Source of the DNA: Lachnospiraceae bacterium
GTDB taxonomy: Bacteria > Bacillota > Clostridia > Lachnospirales > Lachnospiraceae
Length of the DNA stretch: 54,066 bases
Assembly (NCBI GenBank): GCA_017469275.1
Contig: JAFUGT010000088.1
Span: 1 to 54,066 of the forward strand
Direction of reading: 5' to 3'
In this document: positions 43,154 to 51,574 of the stretch, one piece after another
Position numbering within the stretch: the stretch's first letter is position 1
How the letters are laid out: the number at the start of each line of letters is the position of its first letter
Notes under the pieces: generated by a model
Databases searched by the model: none
Seen by the model: the letters and a program-made list of their open reading frames with translations, nothing else
What the model was told of the DNA's origin: nothing
Position numbers and translations under genes: made by a program

Positions 43154-43364
43154 TAGGCGTTTGCGAAACGCTCAAATGATGTATATCCTGTTGTGCATAT
43201 TATACAGATTCCATAAACAGACCCTTTGCGACCGTCGGTACTTAATGAGTGCAAAGCACGAATTTAGTACCGCTACGTGAGCAACGGAGTGAAAACGTGT
43301 CTGTGTTGGAACTGCATAATATGCACAAAAGAGAAAACACAAATTAGCGTTTCGCAATTACCTA
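43154..43364 (+). repeat. Element A, copy 2 (complete structured element)
   Basis: A 211-base unit that folds as one long rod. P1 is TAGG/CCTA plus TGCGAAACGCT/AGCGTTTCGCA. P2 is TTGTGCATATTAT with its complement (13 bp, 43191-43203 and 43316-43328). P3 is CAGATTCC/GGAACTG, P4 is ACAGAC/GTCTGT, and the tip stem is CGGTACT/AGTACCG. The tip contains GTGC-AAA-GCAC with two adjacent G-A mismatches. Compared with copy 1, flanks are near identical, while the 23-base tip differs and remains self-paired. It lies between a promoter and yqeY, 32 bases before the start codon. RNA leader, small RNA or MITE are all possible. Confidence 0.85.
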
Positions 43365-43396
43365 TTATGTATTACAATAACAAGGAGGACTAAACC

Positions 43397-43831
43397 ATGC
43401 AATTTGAAACATTACAGAAAGATATGATCGCTGCCATGAAGGCTCATGATAAGACAAGAAAGGATGCCATCTCAACCTTGGTTTCGGCAGCTAAGAAGAT
43501 AGCCATAGACGAGGGCAAGCGCGATGATATCCCTGAAGAAGTTGTTGACCGCGCAATTCTTAAAGAAGTTAAATCCGTGAAAGAACAGTTGGATACCTGT
43601 CCTGACGAACGCGCAGAACTCAAAGCGGAATATCAGGCCCGCTACGACATCATGCAGGAGTATGCACCGAAAATGCTTTCTGAGGAAGAGATTGAGAGCA
43701 TCATCAAAGAGAAATTTGCCGATGTTCTTGCCACGGGTAACAAGGGACAGATCATGAAAGCCGTTATGGGAGAACTCAAAGGCAAGGCTGACGGAAAACT
43801 GATCAACCAGGTTGTATCAAAACTATCATAA
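43397..43831 (+). CDS. yqeY: YqeY/GatB-like domain protein
   Basis: A 144-residue, mostly helical protein. It has the family start FETLQKDMIAAMKAHDKTRKDAISTL, the middle part EEVVDRAILKEVKSVKEQLD and the tail NKGQIMKAVMGELKGKADGKLINQVV. The tail domain resembles the tRNA-interacting tail of GatB. Stand-alone YqeY proteins are widespread, and their precise job is not settled. AAGGAGG lies 8-9 bases before the ATG. The MerR-methyltransferase gene follows after 28 bases, so they share the transcript that starts at element A. Confidence 0.9.
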   Translation: MQFETLQKDMIAAMKAHDKTRKDAISTLVSAAKKIAIDEGKRDDIPEEVVDRAILKEVKSVKEQLDTCPDERAELKAEYQARYDIMQEYAPKMLSEEEIESIIKEKFADVLATGNKGQIMKAVMGELKGKADGKLINQVVSKLS

Positions 43832-43859
43832 TAGATTTTAATATACAAGGAGAGACCAC

Positions 43860-45077
43860 ATGAAACCGTCAGGCTACTACACATCCGGCGAATTTGCCAA
43901 GATGGCTCACATTACCATTCGCACAGTCCGCTATTACGACAATGCCAATATTCTGAAACCATCCTATGTCAATGACAATGGTGCCAGATTCTATACTGAT
44001 GAAGATTTCGCCAAGCTTCAGCAGATTCTTCTGCTCAAGTATCTCGGTTTCTCCTTAGACGATATCAAAACCATGACCATCGGCGACCTTGACCGTAGTA
44101 TGCTTAAGAATTCCCTTAACATGCAGCTGAAACTGGTAAAAGATAGAATTGAGCAGATGGAAATGGTCTCTAATGCAATAGAAGACCTGACTGTGGCTTT
44201 AGACGGAGAAAATGATATCGACTGGTCCCGGATGCTCAATCTTATCCATCTCACTAACATGGAAAACACGCTGAAGGCACAGTACGAAAATTCCAATAAC
44301 ATTTCCGCCAGAATCAAACTGCACAAACTCTATTCCACCAACAAGCAGGGATGGTTCCCATGGATATTTGAACAATGTGATATACATCCCGGAAACAATA
44401 TACTGGAGATAGGCTGCGGCAGTGGTGCCTTCTGGATTGAAAACTACGAAAAGTTAATCCGGAAAGACAAATCAGTATCAAAAAACGCCTCTATACATAT
44501 AACACTAAATGATATTTCCGAGGGAATGCTTAGAGACACAAGAAGAGAGTTTGAGAAGTTAAATGATTCTGACATACATTTCAACTTTCATGCTTTTGAC
44601 TGCCATGACATTCCCTATGAAGATGACACTTTTGATCTTATAATAGCCAATCATGTATTATTTTACTGCCACGATCTGCAAAGAGCACTTAATGAAATCC
44701 GACGCGTGCTAAAACCCGGAGGCACATTTATATGCAGTACCTATGGAGCCAAACATATGAAAGAGATTACCACTCTTGTTCAGAAATTCAACAGTTCCAT
44801 AATTTTATCCGCAGATAAATTGTATGAGAGATTCGGCCTTGATAACGGCGCCGACCTGTTAGCCCCCTACTTCTCCAAAGTTAAGAGAAAGATATATGAA
44901 GACGAACTGATTGTGGGCAGTCCGGAACCTCTTATAGAATATATTCTGTCCTGCCATGGCAACCAGAATCAGTATCTTCTCGACAGATACAAAGACTTCC
45001 GCACCTATGTGGAGCGGAAGACCAAAAAGAAATTCCATATAACCAAGTACGCCGGTATATTCCTGTGTACAAAATGA
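43860..45077 (+). CDS. MerR-type regulator fused to a SAM-dependent methyltransferase
   Basis: A 405-residue fusion. Residues 5-75 are a MerR winged helix (YYTSGEFAKMAHITIRTVRYYD, then GARFYTDEDFAKLQQI), followed by a dimerisation helix to about residue 125. Residues 165-310 hold a class I methyltransferase: NILEIGCGSGAFW as motif I, HITLNDISEGML as strand 2, and DTFDLIIANHVLFYCHD as motif IV, then VLKPGGTFICSTYG. It could sense or modify a small molecule, with the two activities linked. The target is not known. AAGGAGAG precedes the ATG. The stop lies 9 bases from the converging dnaB stop. Confidence 0.9.
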   Translation: MKPSGYYTSGEFAKMAHITIRTVRYYDNANILKPSYVNDNGARFYTDEDFAKLQQILLLKYLGFSLDDIKTMTIGDLDRSMLKNSLNMQLKLVKDRIEQMEMVSNAIEDLTVALDGENDIDWSRMLNLIHLTNMENTLKAQYENSNNISARIKLHKLYSTNKQGWFPWIFEQCDIHPGNNILEIGCGSGAFWIENYEKLIRKDKSVSKNASIHITLNDISEGMLRDTRREFEKLNDSDIHFNFHAFDCHDIPYEDDTFDLIIANHVLFYCHDLQRALNEIRRVLKPGGTFICSTYGAKHMKEITTLVQKFNSSIILSADKLYERFGLDNGADLLAPYFSKVKRKIYEDELIVGSPEPLIEYILSCHGNQNQYLLDRYKDFRTYVERKTKKKFHITKYAGIFLCTK

Positions 45078-45086
45078 ACACCACTC

Positions 45087-46448
45087 TTACAGACTCTCCT
45101 GTTGCTTACGAGGTGCCAGCTTGTTGGCAAACTTCGTGTACTCACCAAGCCATGCAAGTTCCACCGATCCCGTGGAACCATTTCTCTGTTTGGCAACAAT
45201 AATATCTGCAATTCGCTGTTTCGGAGAATCCTTATTATAATAATCATCACGATAAATGAACATGATGACATCGGCATCCTGCTCAATGGCTCCCGATTCA
45301 CGAAGATCTGACATGACCGGCTTGTGATCCTCACGGCTGTCCACCGCACGGTTAAGCTGGGAAAGCGCCACCACAGGCACATCCAACTCTCTGGCCAATT
45401 TCTTAAGTGCACGGCTTATGGTCGATATCTCCTGCTGACGAGACTCACTTCTGCCTCCGGCATTCATCAACTGAAGATAATCTATCACTATCAATCCAAT
45501 ATCCTTTGTCTGTTTGAGTTTTCGACATTTTGACCTTAGCTCGGCTATATTGATACCCGGTGTATCATCAATGTACATCTGAGTCTCCCCTACGCGGTAA
45601 GTGGACTCCATTATCTTGTCCCAATCATTATCAAGAATCTGACCCGTTCTGATGGCTTGGGAATCCACCTGGGAATCCATTGCAATAAGACGGGTGGCAA
45701 GCTGTTCCTTGCTCATCTCCAAAGAAAATATAGCTACCGGAATGCCTGACTTCATAGCAGCATTCTGTGCAATATTGAGTGCAAATGCAGTCTTACCCAT
45801 GGCAGGTCTTGCCGCAATAAGTATAAGTTCAGAACCATGAAGACCTGTAAGCTTATTATCAAGGTCGATGAAGCCCGTAGGAACACCTGTAACCTTGCTG
45901 CCTCTCTTTGCGGAAGCCTCGATATTGTCCAACACACTTAAGGCAATTTCCTTCATCTCAGCAAACTGCATACCGGTATTTCTCTTCTGAGTGATGTCGA
46001 ACAGATCCTTTTCCGACTGCTCTAAAATATCATTTACCGATTCCTCCGACTCATAACACAGAGCCATAGTCTTTTCAGCGTATTTGATCATTCTTCTAAG
46101 TACCGCTTTATCCTGAACCACCCTGGCATACTCTCCGGCATGACTGGCAAACTGAACAGAATCAAGCACCTCGGCAATGTAACTCATATTACTGACAGAC
46201 TCAGGCGCACCCATATCCTTAAGCCTGTTACTTACAATAGCAAGGTCTATCGGCTTTCCTTCATTATATAATTCAACTATAGCAGAAAAAAGCATACCAT
46301 ACTGACTGTAATAGAAATCATCCTTCGTCAGCAGGTCTGCCACCTCCGCCACTGCGTCACGATCCATCAGCATGGAACCTATGACAGCCTGCTCCATCTG
46401 CAGGTTATTAGGCAGTGCTTTCTTCTGTAATGCCACATTCTCGTCCAT
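45087..46448 (-). CDS. dnaB: Replicative DNA helicase DnaB
   Basis: A ring helicase that unwinds DNA at the replication fork. The 453-residue sequence has the N-terminal primase-binding helical domain (NLQMEQAVIGSMLMDRDAV). The RecA-like C-terminal domain has Walker A AARPAMGKTAFALNIA, Walker B LIVIDYLQLM, the motif with SQLNRAVDSR, and the arginine finger region QDADVIMFIYRDDYY. The ATG at 46448 is chosen; an in-frame TTG four codons earlier sits on the ribosome site. It is the last gene of the gdpP-rplI-dnaB operon conserved in Firmicutes. Confidence 0.96.
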   Translation of the reverse strand: MDENVALQKKALPNNLQMEQAVIGSMLMDRDAVAEVADLLTKDDFYYSQYGMLFSAIVELYNEGKPIDLAIVSNRLKDMGAPESVSNMSYIAEVLDSVQFASHAGEYARVVQDKAVLRRMIKYAEKTMALCYESEESVNDILEQSEKDLFDITQKRNTGMQFAEMKEIALSVLDNIEASAKRGSKVTGVPTGFIDLDNKLTGLHGSELILIAARPAMGKTAFALNIAQNAAMKSGIPVAIFSLEMSKEQLATRLIAMDSQVDSQAIRTGQILDNDWDKIMESTYRVGETQMYIDDTPGINIAELRSKCRKLKQTKDIGLIVIDYLQLMNAGGRSESRQQEISTISRALKKLARELDVPVVALSQLNRAVDSREDHKPVMSDLRESGAIEQDADVIMFIYRDDYYNKDSPKQRIADIIVAKQRNGSTGSVELAWLGEYTKFANKLAPRKQQESL

Positions 46449-46503
46449 ATTATATTCCAAGTCCTTACTGTATATTTCTTATCCGGAAATGATGATTTCC
46501 CGA

Positions 46504-46953
46504 CTACTCTTTACCTTCTACGATTACCTTAAGAGACGCTGTAACCTTAGGATGAAGCTTGATCTTAACATCATATTCACCTGTTGTCTTGATGGCATCC
46601 TTAAGCTGAACCTTCTTTTTATCGATATCGAGCTCTAACTGCTTCTTAACCTCCTCGGCAATCTCCTTAGAGGATACTGAACCAAAGCTCTTACCGCCCG
46701 AACCCATTTTGATTGGAATAGTAATCTTAGAATTCTCGATTTTAGTGCCAAGTTCTTTGGCCGCTTCAAGATTTTCCGCAGCAATCTTATCATCATTTGC
46801 CTTTTTCAGTTTGAGGTCATTAAGATTTTTGCTTGTTGCTTCTAAGCCCAGTTTTTTCTTTATAAGCACATTGCGGGCATAGCCGTCATTTACCTTGACA
46901 ACATCACCCTTCTTTCCCACATTTTTCACATCTTCAAGTAATATAACTTCCAT
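46504..46953 (-). CDS. rplI: 50S ribosomal protein L9
   Basis: A two-domain protein that binds 23S rRNA at the base of the L1 stalk. The 149-residue sequence starts [19 protein letters not shown], with the family signature [17 protein letters not shown], then a long helix and the C-terminal domain ([18 protein letters not shown], then [20 protein letters not shown]). AGGAGG lies 9 bases before the ATG. It is between gdpP and dnaB, as in related bacteria. Confidence 0.97.
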   Translation of the reverse strand: MEVILLEDVKNVGKKGDVVKVNDGYARNVLIKKKLGLEATSKNLNDLKLKKANDDKIAAENLEAAKELGTKIENSKITIPIKMGSGGKSFGSVSSKEIAEEVKKQLELDIDKKKVQLKDAIKTTGEYDVKIKLHPKVTASLKVIVEGKE

Positions 46954-47041
46954 CTGACTATAACCTCCTGCATTATTTATCTGATTCTTTTATAACGTAT
47001 ATACTAAAACGCCACATTATAGATTCTGTGATATAGCAAAA

Positions 47042-49147
47042 TCAAAAATCTCCGTCATCCCACATCTCTTTGAGCACTTTCTTTAACTGCTCCTTAACTT
47101 CCTCCACCGTAGAGTCGGGAATCTGCATTCCTGCAACGGTTCCGTGACCGCCGCCGCCAAACTTCTCCATAATCACCTGCACATTGACGTCATCTATTGA
47201 TCTGGCGCTGACATACACAAGATTGTCAATCTTGGTCAACACAAAGGATGCCCTTACATTCTCAACATCAAGCAGTTCATTGGCAACCTTTGCCGCAATT
47301 ACATTCGGACTATCAACACCCGCCTCAGCAGGCACATCTGAAATAGCAAAACAATCCATGAATATCTCCGCTCTTCCCACACCGTCGGAAACATGCTTGT
47401 AGCTTTCCAAATCCACACGATAGGCCTTTCTGACACGTATCATGTCGGCACCGCATTTACGCAGGAAGGAAGCTGCCTCAAAAGTACGAACCCCCGTCTT
47501 AGTGACAAAATTATCCGTATCCACCAACATTCCGGCGTACATGGCATCTGCCTCCGCCGGACGTAGTTTCGGTTTATCCATACTGTATTGAAGTATCTCG
47601 GCAACCATCTCACAGGCCGATGAGGCATAGGGCTCGATGTACGACAATATTGCATTATCAACCACATCCCCACTCTGTCTGTGATGGTCTATCACAACAA
47701 TATTCTTGGTATGTGCAAGCAATTCAGGGCACTCCGTGATACTTGGTCTGTTCACATCTACAACAATGAGCACCGTATTAGGGTCCACCGTCCCCAATGC
47801 CTGCTCACTACTGTAAAATATATCCTGAGGATAGACACTGCTGCCCATGAAATTATTCATCGCCGGTCTTATGGAGCTGGTCACCTCATTGATAACAATA
47901 TGGGCCTTCTTCTCCATATTAGTTGCCAGCCTGTAAATGCCGATTGCCGAACCCAGACAATCGATATCCGGCTTACGGTGTCCCATAATAAGAACCTGAT
48001 CCTTATTGGTAAGCAATTCTTTAAGGGCATGGGCCTTGACACGTGCCTTGACACGGGTATTCTTCTCAGCCGACTGAGTTTTGCCTCCATAATAAATAAT
48101 CTTGTCGCCCTTCTTGACAACCGCCTGGTCTCCACCACGGCCTAGTGCCATATCCATCGCCATATGCGAATATTCATAGGCTACGGTGTAGTCATCATTT
48201 TCCGTATCGACACCCACAGCAATGGAAAGTGTTACCGGCGTCTCATTACCTATATTGATATTCCTCACCTCATCCAACAGACTGAACTTGCCCTCCTGTA
48301 GCAGTTCTAACTGTTGCTGTTGAAGTAAGAAGATGTATTTGTCCTTCTCAAGCTTCTTGATTATACCCCTTGCAGACTGCATATACTTGGTGATCTTTCT
48401 GTCGATAAGTGCTCCCAATAATGCACGACGCACTTCCTCAGTGGCATCCATAGCCTCTTCATAATTATCAATATATATCTGACCTGCCACAAGCTTAATA
48501 CGCTCTTTGTCCTCAACCGCTTCCATGAGTTCAGTCTCGTCATAGAGGTACATGGCATACATTATCTCTTCTTTCTGAACATTGTCTGCAAGATTATTTG
48601 AAAGAAGCTCTGAGACCGAAACCTTTCTGATATCAACCCTGTAATTCCTGTCTGCCTGGAAAATGTGCAGTACTCTCTGCCCGTTATCCTCCGGCTCCAT
48701 GTTAAGCAGCTCAAGCGTAATATCCGTAAATATATTCTGAATATGCTTGCGCATATGCTGTTTGTCACTTTTCACTGCCTGATAAAATGCCTGATTGCAC
48801 CACAAAACACGGCCGTTCTCATTAACCAGCGCATAGGGTACGGAAAGCTCTTTGATCAGCTCACTCTGAATCGAACCATGCGCAAATGAAAATGCCATCA
48901 GATCCGTCATTATCTGCGGCCGCTTCCTGTAATATATCAGCAACGCCACAATAAGATAAATGATCATTCCCACTGACACGACAATACCGCTCTTACAGTT
49001 AATGGCATATACACATCCGTTGACCATTATCAGGATAATAAACAGATAAAATGGAATTCTGAGATAGCGTTCTATCTCTTTCTGCAAAGGATTGATTGCC
49101 TTTTTATTTTCAATTTTCGATACTTCCGATTTGATTTTCTTACCCAT
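47042..49147 (-). CDS. gdpP: c-di-AMP phosphodiesterase GdpP
   Basis: A membrane enzyme that breaks down c-di-AMP and so controls turgor, potassium and wall homeostasis. The 701-residue protein has two N-terminal membrane helices (about residues 28-70), a degenerate PAS region (VPYALVNENGRVLWCNQAF), a degenerate GGDEF domain (VTLSIAVGVDTEND, YEYSHMAMDMALGRGGDQAVVK) and a DHH/DHHA1 phosphodiesterase domain (MGHRKPDIDCLGSA, VVDVNRP, VVIDHHRQSGD, then FGGGGHGTVAG). All metal ligands of the DHH site seem present. The ATG at 49147 follows AAGGAT; it has a strong promoter upstream. Confidence 0.96.
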   Translation of the reverse strand: MGKKIKSEVSKIENKKAINPLQKEIERYLRIPFYLFIILIMVNGCVYAINCKSGIVVSVGMIIYLIVALLIYYRKRPQIMTDLMAFSFAHGSIQSELIKELSVPYALVNENGRVLWCNQAFYQAVKSDKQHMRKHIQNIFTDITLELLNMEPEDNGQRVLHIFQADRNYRVDIRKVSVSELLSNNLADNVQKEEIMYAMYLYDETELMEAVEDKERIKLVAGQIYIDNYEEAMDATEEVRRALLGALIDRKITKYMQSARGIIKKLEKDKYIFLLQQQQLELLQEGKFSLLDEVRNINIGNETPVTLSIAVGVDTENDDYTVAYEYSHMAMDMALGRGGDQAVVKKGDKIIYYGGKTQSAEKNTRVKARVKAHALKELLTNKDQVLIMGHRKPDIDCLGSAIGIYRLATNMEKKAHIVINEVTSSIRPAMNNFMGSSVYPQDIFYSSEQALGTVDPNTVLIVVDVNRPSITECPELLAHTKNIVVIDHHRQSGDVVDNAILSYIEPYASSACEMVAEILQYSMDKPKLRPAEADAMYAGMLVDTDNFVTKTGVRTFEAASFLRKCGADMIRVRKAYRVDLESYKHVSDGVGRAEIFMDCFAISDVPAEAGVDSPNVIAAKVANELLDVENVRASFVLTKIDNLVYVSARSIDDVNVQVIMEKFGGGGHGTVAGMQIPDSTVEEVKEQLKKVLKEMWDDGDF

Positions 49148-49198
49148 GAATATATCCTTCTTACACAATCGAACTTGCGTTCACAATCATTGCCCCTA

Positions 49199-49227
49199 AT
49201 TATAACATTTTTATAAAATAGAGACAA
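49199..49227 (-). promoter_or_regulatory. Sigma-A-type promoter for the gdpP-rplI-dnaB operon
   Basis: TTGTCT and a perfect TATAAT, 17 bases apart, on the minus strand, about 52 bases before the gdpP start. Confidence 0.75.
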
Positions 49228-49342
49228 CATGACATCTTGTAATATTTTTTTCAATAAACCCAATATTTTGTGGATGACACCGTAAGTACAAGTAACGGAT
49301 ATCTATCGTCTTTCGCAGGGCTATATAAGTTAGCTAATCCCA

Positions 49343-49368
49343 AAACGCTAATTTACGTTTTCTCTTTT
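49343..49368 (-). repeat. Fragment of element A forming the 3' end of a coding sequence
   Basis: On the minus strand AAAAGAGAAAACGTAAAT plus TAGCGTTT matches the right end of element A (copy 2) at 24 of 26 positions. It encodes the last six residues (KRENVN) and the TAG stop of the overlapping methyltransferase gene. No other part of the element is seen beside it. Confidence 0.7.
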
Positions 49369-50055
49369 GAAGGGACTGTCATGATCATATATATCAAAGT
49401 CTGTAAGTCCCGGAGGACTACCGTACTCATAAATCACGACCTTCTCATCCCAGTCATTTTCATAAGCCGGAAGCTTCACCACCTTGTACAGCTTGAACTT
49501 GTGGTGTTTCATATAATCCCGGTACTCTTCCTTCGGATAATACATAAGGATAAGCACGCGCCTTGGATGCTCATTTACACTTGCAATTATATGCTCCAGC
49601 ACCTGTGAGTAAATGCTAATCTCAAAGGGATTAAAGAAATAGAAAATGTTATCCTCCGGGCGTATCTCATATTCCTCTGCCTTGCCGTTAATTATCTCGA
49701 TGCTGTCATGGGAGCCGCGGAATCTGGTGTTATAAAATGAACGGTTATCCAGCGCTGCCTCGTAAAGACTCTCATCAACCTCTATGCCACATACTTCACA
49801 GCCAAACCTCTGATTCACATAGAAGAGAACACGACCTTTGCCACAACCAAAATCCACCAGCCTGTCATGGCGCGAAATGTCCTTCTCCAATTCATCAAAC
49901 GCGCAAATGAGCCCACTGTAGCTTGTAGGCTCATATCGGTAGTAATCATCGTTATATCTGTTATTATATACTATTTCCGTACTCTCAATCCCCAGGAATT
50001 GCTCGAATTTGTCGTTCTCGTAAAATTTGGGGGAGTGGCCTTTTGGTTTTCTCAT
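49348..50055 (-). CDS. Class I SAM-dependent methyltransferase, unknown substrate
   Basis: A 235-residue protein with motif I LVDFGCGKGRVLFYV, strand 2 end VCGIEVDES, and NIFYFFNPF in the motif IV place (a form seen in several base or small-molecule methyltransferases). The N-terminal segment RKPKGHSPKFYENDKFEQF is family-specific, but I cannot name a substrate. The ATG at 50055 follows AGAGGAA by 5 bases; a longer reading lacks a ribosome site. The C-terminal KRENVN and stop come from a fragment of element A. It follows DUF1934 on the same strand after a 178-base gap with no feature that I recognise. Confidence 0.75.
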   Translation of the reverse strand: MRKPKGHSPKFYENDKFEQFLGIESTEIVYNNRYNDDYYRYEPTSYSGLICAFDELEKDISRHDRLVDFGCGKGRVLFYVNQRFGCEVCGIEVDESLYEAALDNRSFYNTRFRGSHDSIEIINGKAEEYEIRPEDNIFYFFNPFEISIYSQVLEHIIASVNEHPRRVLILMYYPKEEYRDYMKHHKFKLYKVVKLPAYENDWDEKVVIYEYGSPPGLTDFDIYDHDSPFKRENVN

Positions 50056-50233
50056 GCTTATTCCTCTTTGAAGGCAATTGTGAAACTGTTTTATATACTT
50101 CTCGTGGTTCATATCATATAGTTTCATATCATATGGTTCCACAGCAGACACACTTTCCTTCCGTTGTGCACATAACGATACCAGTGCCCTGTAATTGCCT
50201 CTTATACATATCAAAATAAATATAGTCTATGCT

Positions 50234-50650
50234 TCATCGGGATTCGATTACGAAATTGACTTCGCACTCGGAGATGAATTGACCGTTGATGGTAAGTGAG
50301 TACTTCACTGTGGTGCGGATGGCATCATCGTTTTCTAATATACTGATATCGTGAGTGTGTACTTCCATCATAACGGTACCGGCTGTAGTGCGATATACAC
50401 TCTCCGATTTCTCATCTATGTTGAACTTCAACGCAGAGGATACTGCTCCGTTCTTCACCATCTCAAAATGACCATCATGAAATTTGACACGATTCTTAAT
50501 CACATCTCCACTGTCATCCGGCTGCTCGTCATAGAGAACATAGTGTTTTCCATTTTTCAGATAGTAGGTTCCCGGCGTAATTATCTCCGTCGCCTCATCG
50601 TTGACATCAAACTGTCTTCCGGTGACAGTAATCAAAACATCTTTTGTCAT
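50234..50650 (-). CDS. DUF1934 family protein
   Basis: A 138-residue protein of all-beta appearance with the DUF1934 pattern: VLITVTGRQ at the start, ITPGTYYLKNGKHYVLYDEQ, VKNRVKFHDGHFEMVKNG and TTVKYSLTINGQFISECEVNF at the end. Family members are calycin-like beta barrels of unknown function, commonly near wall or translation genes in Firmicutes. The ATG at 50650 follows AAGGATG, about 6 bases; a GTG two codons upstream is too close. It follows murI after 91 bases that hold a 47-bp tandem duplication. Confidence 0.8.
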   Translation of the reverse strand: MTKDVLITVTGRQFDVNDEATEIITPGTYYLKNGKHYVLYDEQPDDSGDVIKNRVKFHDGHFEMVKNGAVSSALKFNIDEKSESVYRTTAGTVMMEVHTHDISILENDDAIRTTVKYSLTINGQFISECEVNFVIESR

Positions 50651-50670
50651 ACACACATCCTTATATACAT

Positions 50671-50764
50671 TCCGCTAAAGTCTCACATTTACCTTCAATA
50701 GCTCTCGATATCCACGGTCCGCTAAATTACTGCATTTATCTTCAATAACTCTCGATATCCACCA
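50671..50764 (-). repeat. 47-bp tandem duplication at the murI 3' end
   Basis: Two adjacent 47-bp units (50671-50717 and 50718-50764), both containing CTTCAATA-CTCTCGATATCCAC and TCCGCTAAA, differ at about 9 positions. The second unit contains the last codons of murI (DIESY and the TGA stop). The first is a duplicate of them beyond the stop. Confidence 0.85.
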
Positions 50765-51545
50765 CCTGCGTATCTCTTACATGCACAGGCAGAACGCTGT
50801 CCGCAAAGGACATGAAACTCTCCACGCCGTCACTTACATAGTATTCATAGCTCGGTCTGTGCCCGGTCATGTTGAGCATTTTCTTCTCCACCATAAGTTC
50901 CTTTAAGTTCTTGGCGGTCTCAAATGCCGGATTAACCAGATGCACTCCCTCGCCCATAAATCGCTTAATGGTATTGCGAATCAAAGGATAATGAGTACAT
51001 CCAAGCACTAGAACATCAACGTTGTACTCCTTCATTTCCTGAAGATATCTTGCAACAATGTCATCTGTCACCCTGTCTTCGAGAAGTCCCTCCTCAACAA
51101 GCGGAACAAACAACGGGCACGCCTTACTGACAACCGTTATGTTCGGATCAAGTTCTCTTATATAATCATTATAAATGCCGGATTTGACAGTACTTGCAGT
51201 TCCTATGACTCCCACATTACCGGTCCTGGTGGTCTCCACAGCCATCTTAGCACCCGGCTTGACAACACCGATTATGGGAATATCAATCTCCTTGGCAATC
51301 TCATCTAACGCCAATGCACTTGCCGTATTACAGGCAACAACGATTGCCTTCACATTCTTCGTCTGAAGAAATCTCACTATCTATCTGCTATATTTGAGAA
51401 CTGTCTTTTTGGATTTTGAACCGTAGGGAACTCTCGCCGTGTCACCAAAATACACCAGGTCTTCACCGGGAAGCTGCCTCATAATCTCTCTGGCAACCGT
51501 AAGTCCGCCCACACCGGAATCAAATACGCCTATGGGGTTGTTCAT
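50742..51545 (-). pseudogene. murI: Glutamate racemase with in-frame amber codon
   Basis: Glutamate racemase supplies D-glutamate for peptidoglycan. The reading frame runs from an ATG at 51545 (GAGGAG six bases upstream) and starts [17 protein letters not shown] with catalytic-site Asp D9. The sequence continues to KYSR, where codon 55 is TAG (51381-51383). The same frame continues as IVRFLQTKNVKAIVVACNTAS, carrying C72, and later VLGCTHYPL with C183. In homologues the codon is a Gln (KYSRQIVRF), so one C-to-T change (CAG to TAG) explains it. A restart at the GTG 51377 would lack D9 and be inactive. It could be a pseudogene, a suppressed stop or a sequence error. Confidence 0.88.
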
Positions 51546-51574
51546 AATTGTCTCCTCTATATACCTTCTATAAA

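Noticed and set aside
43172-43357. A 61-codon minus-strand frame across element A
   Set aside because: The frame is explained by the palindromic repeat; the other copy does not keep it, and no ribosome site is present.
51381-51383. TAG as pyrrolysine or a reassigned sense codon
   Set aside because: Other genes in the window end in TAG normally (e.g. dinB, patB, the methyltransferase at 49348), and no pyl genes are visible.
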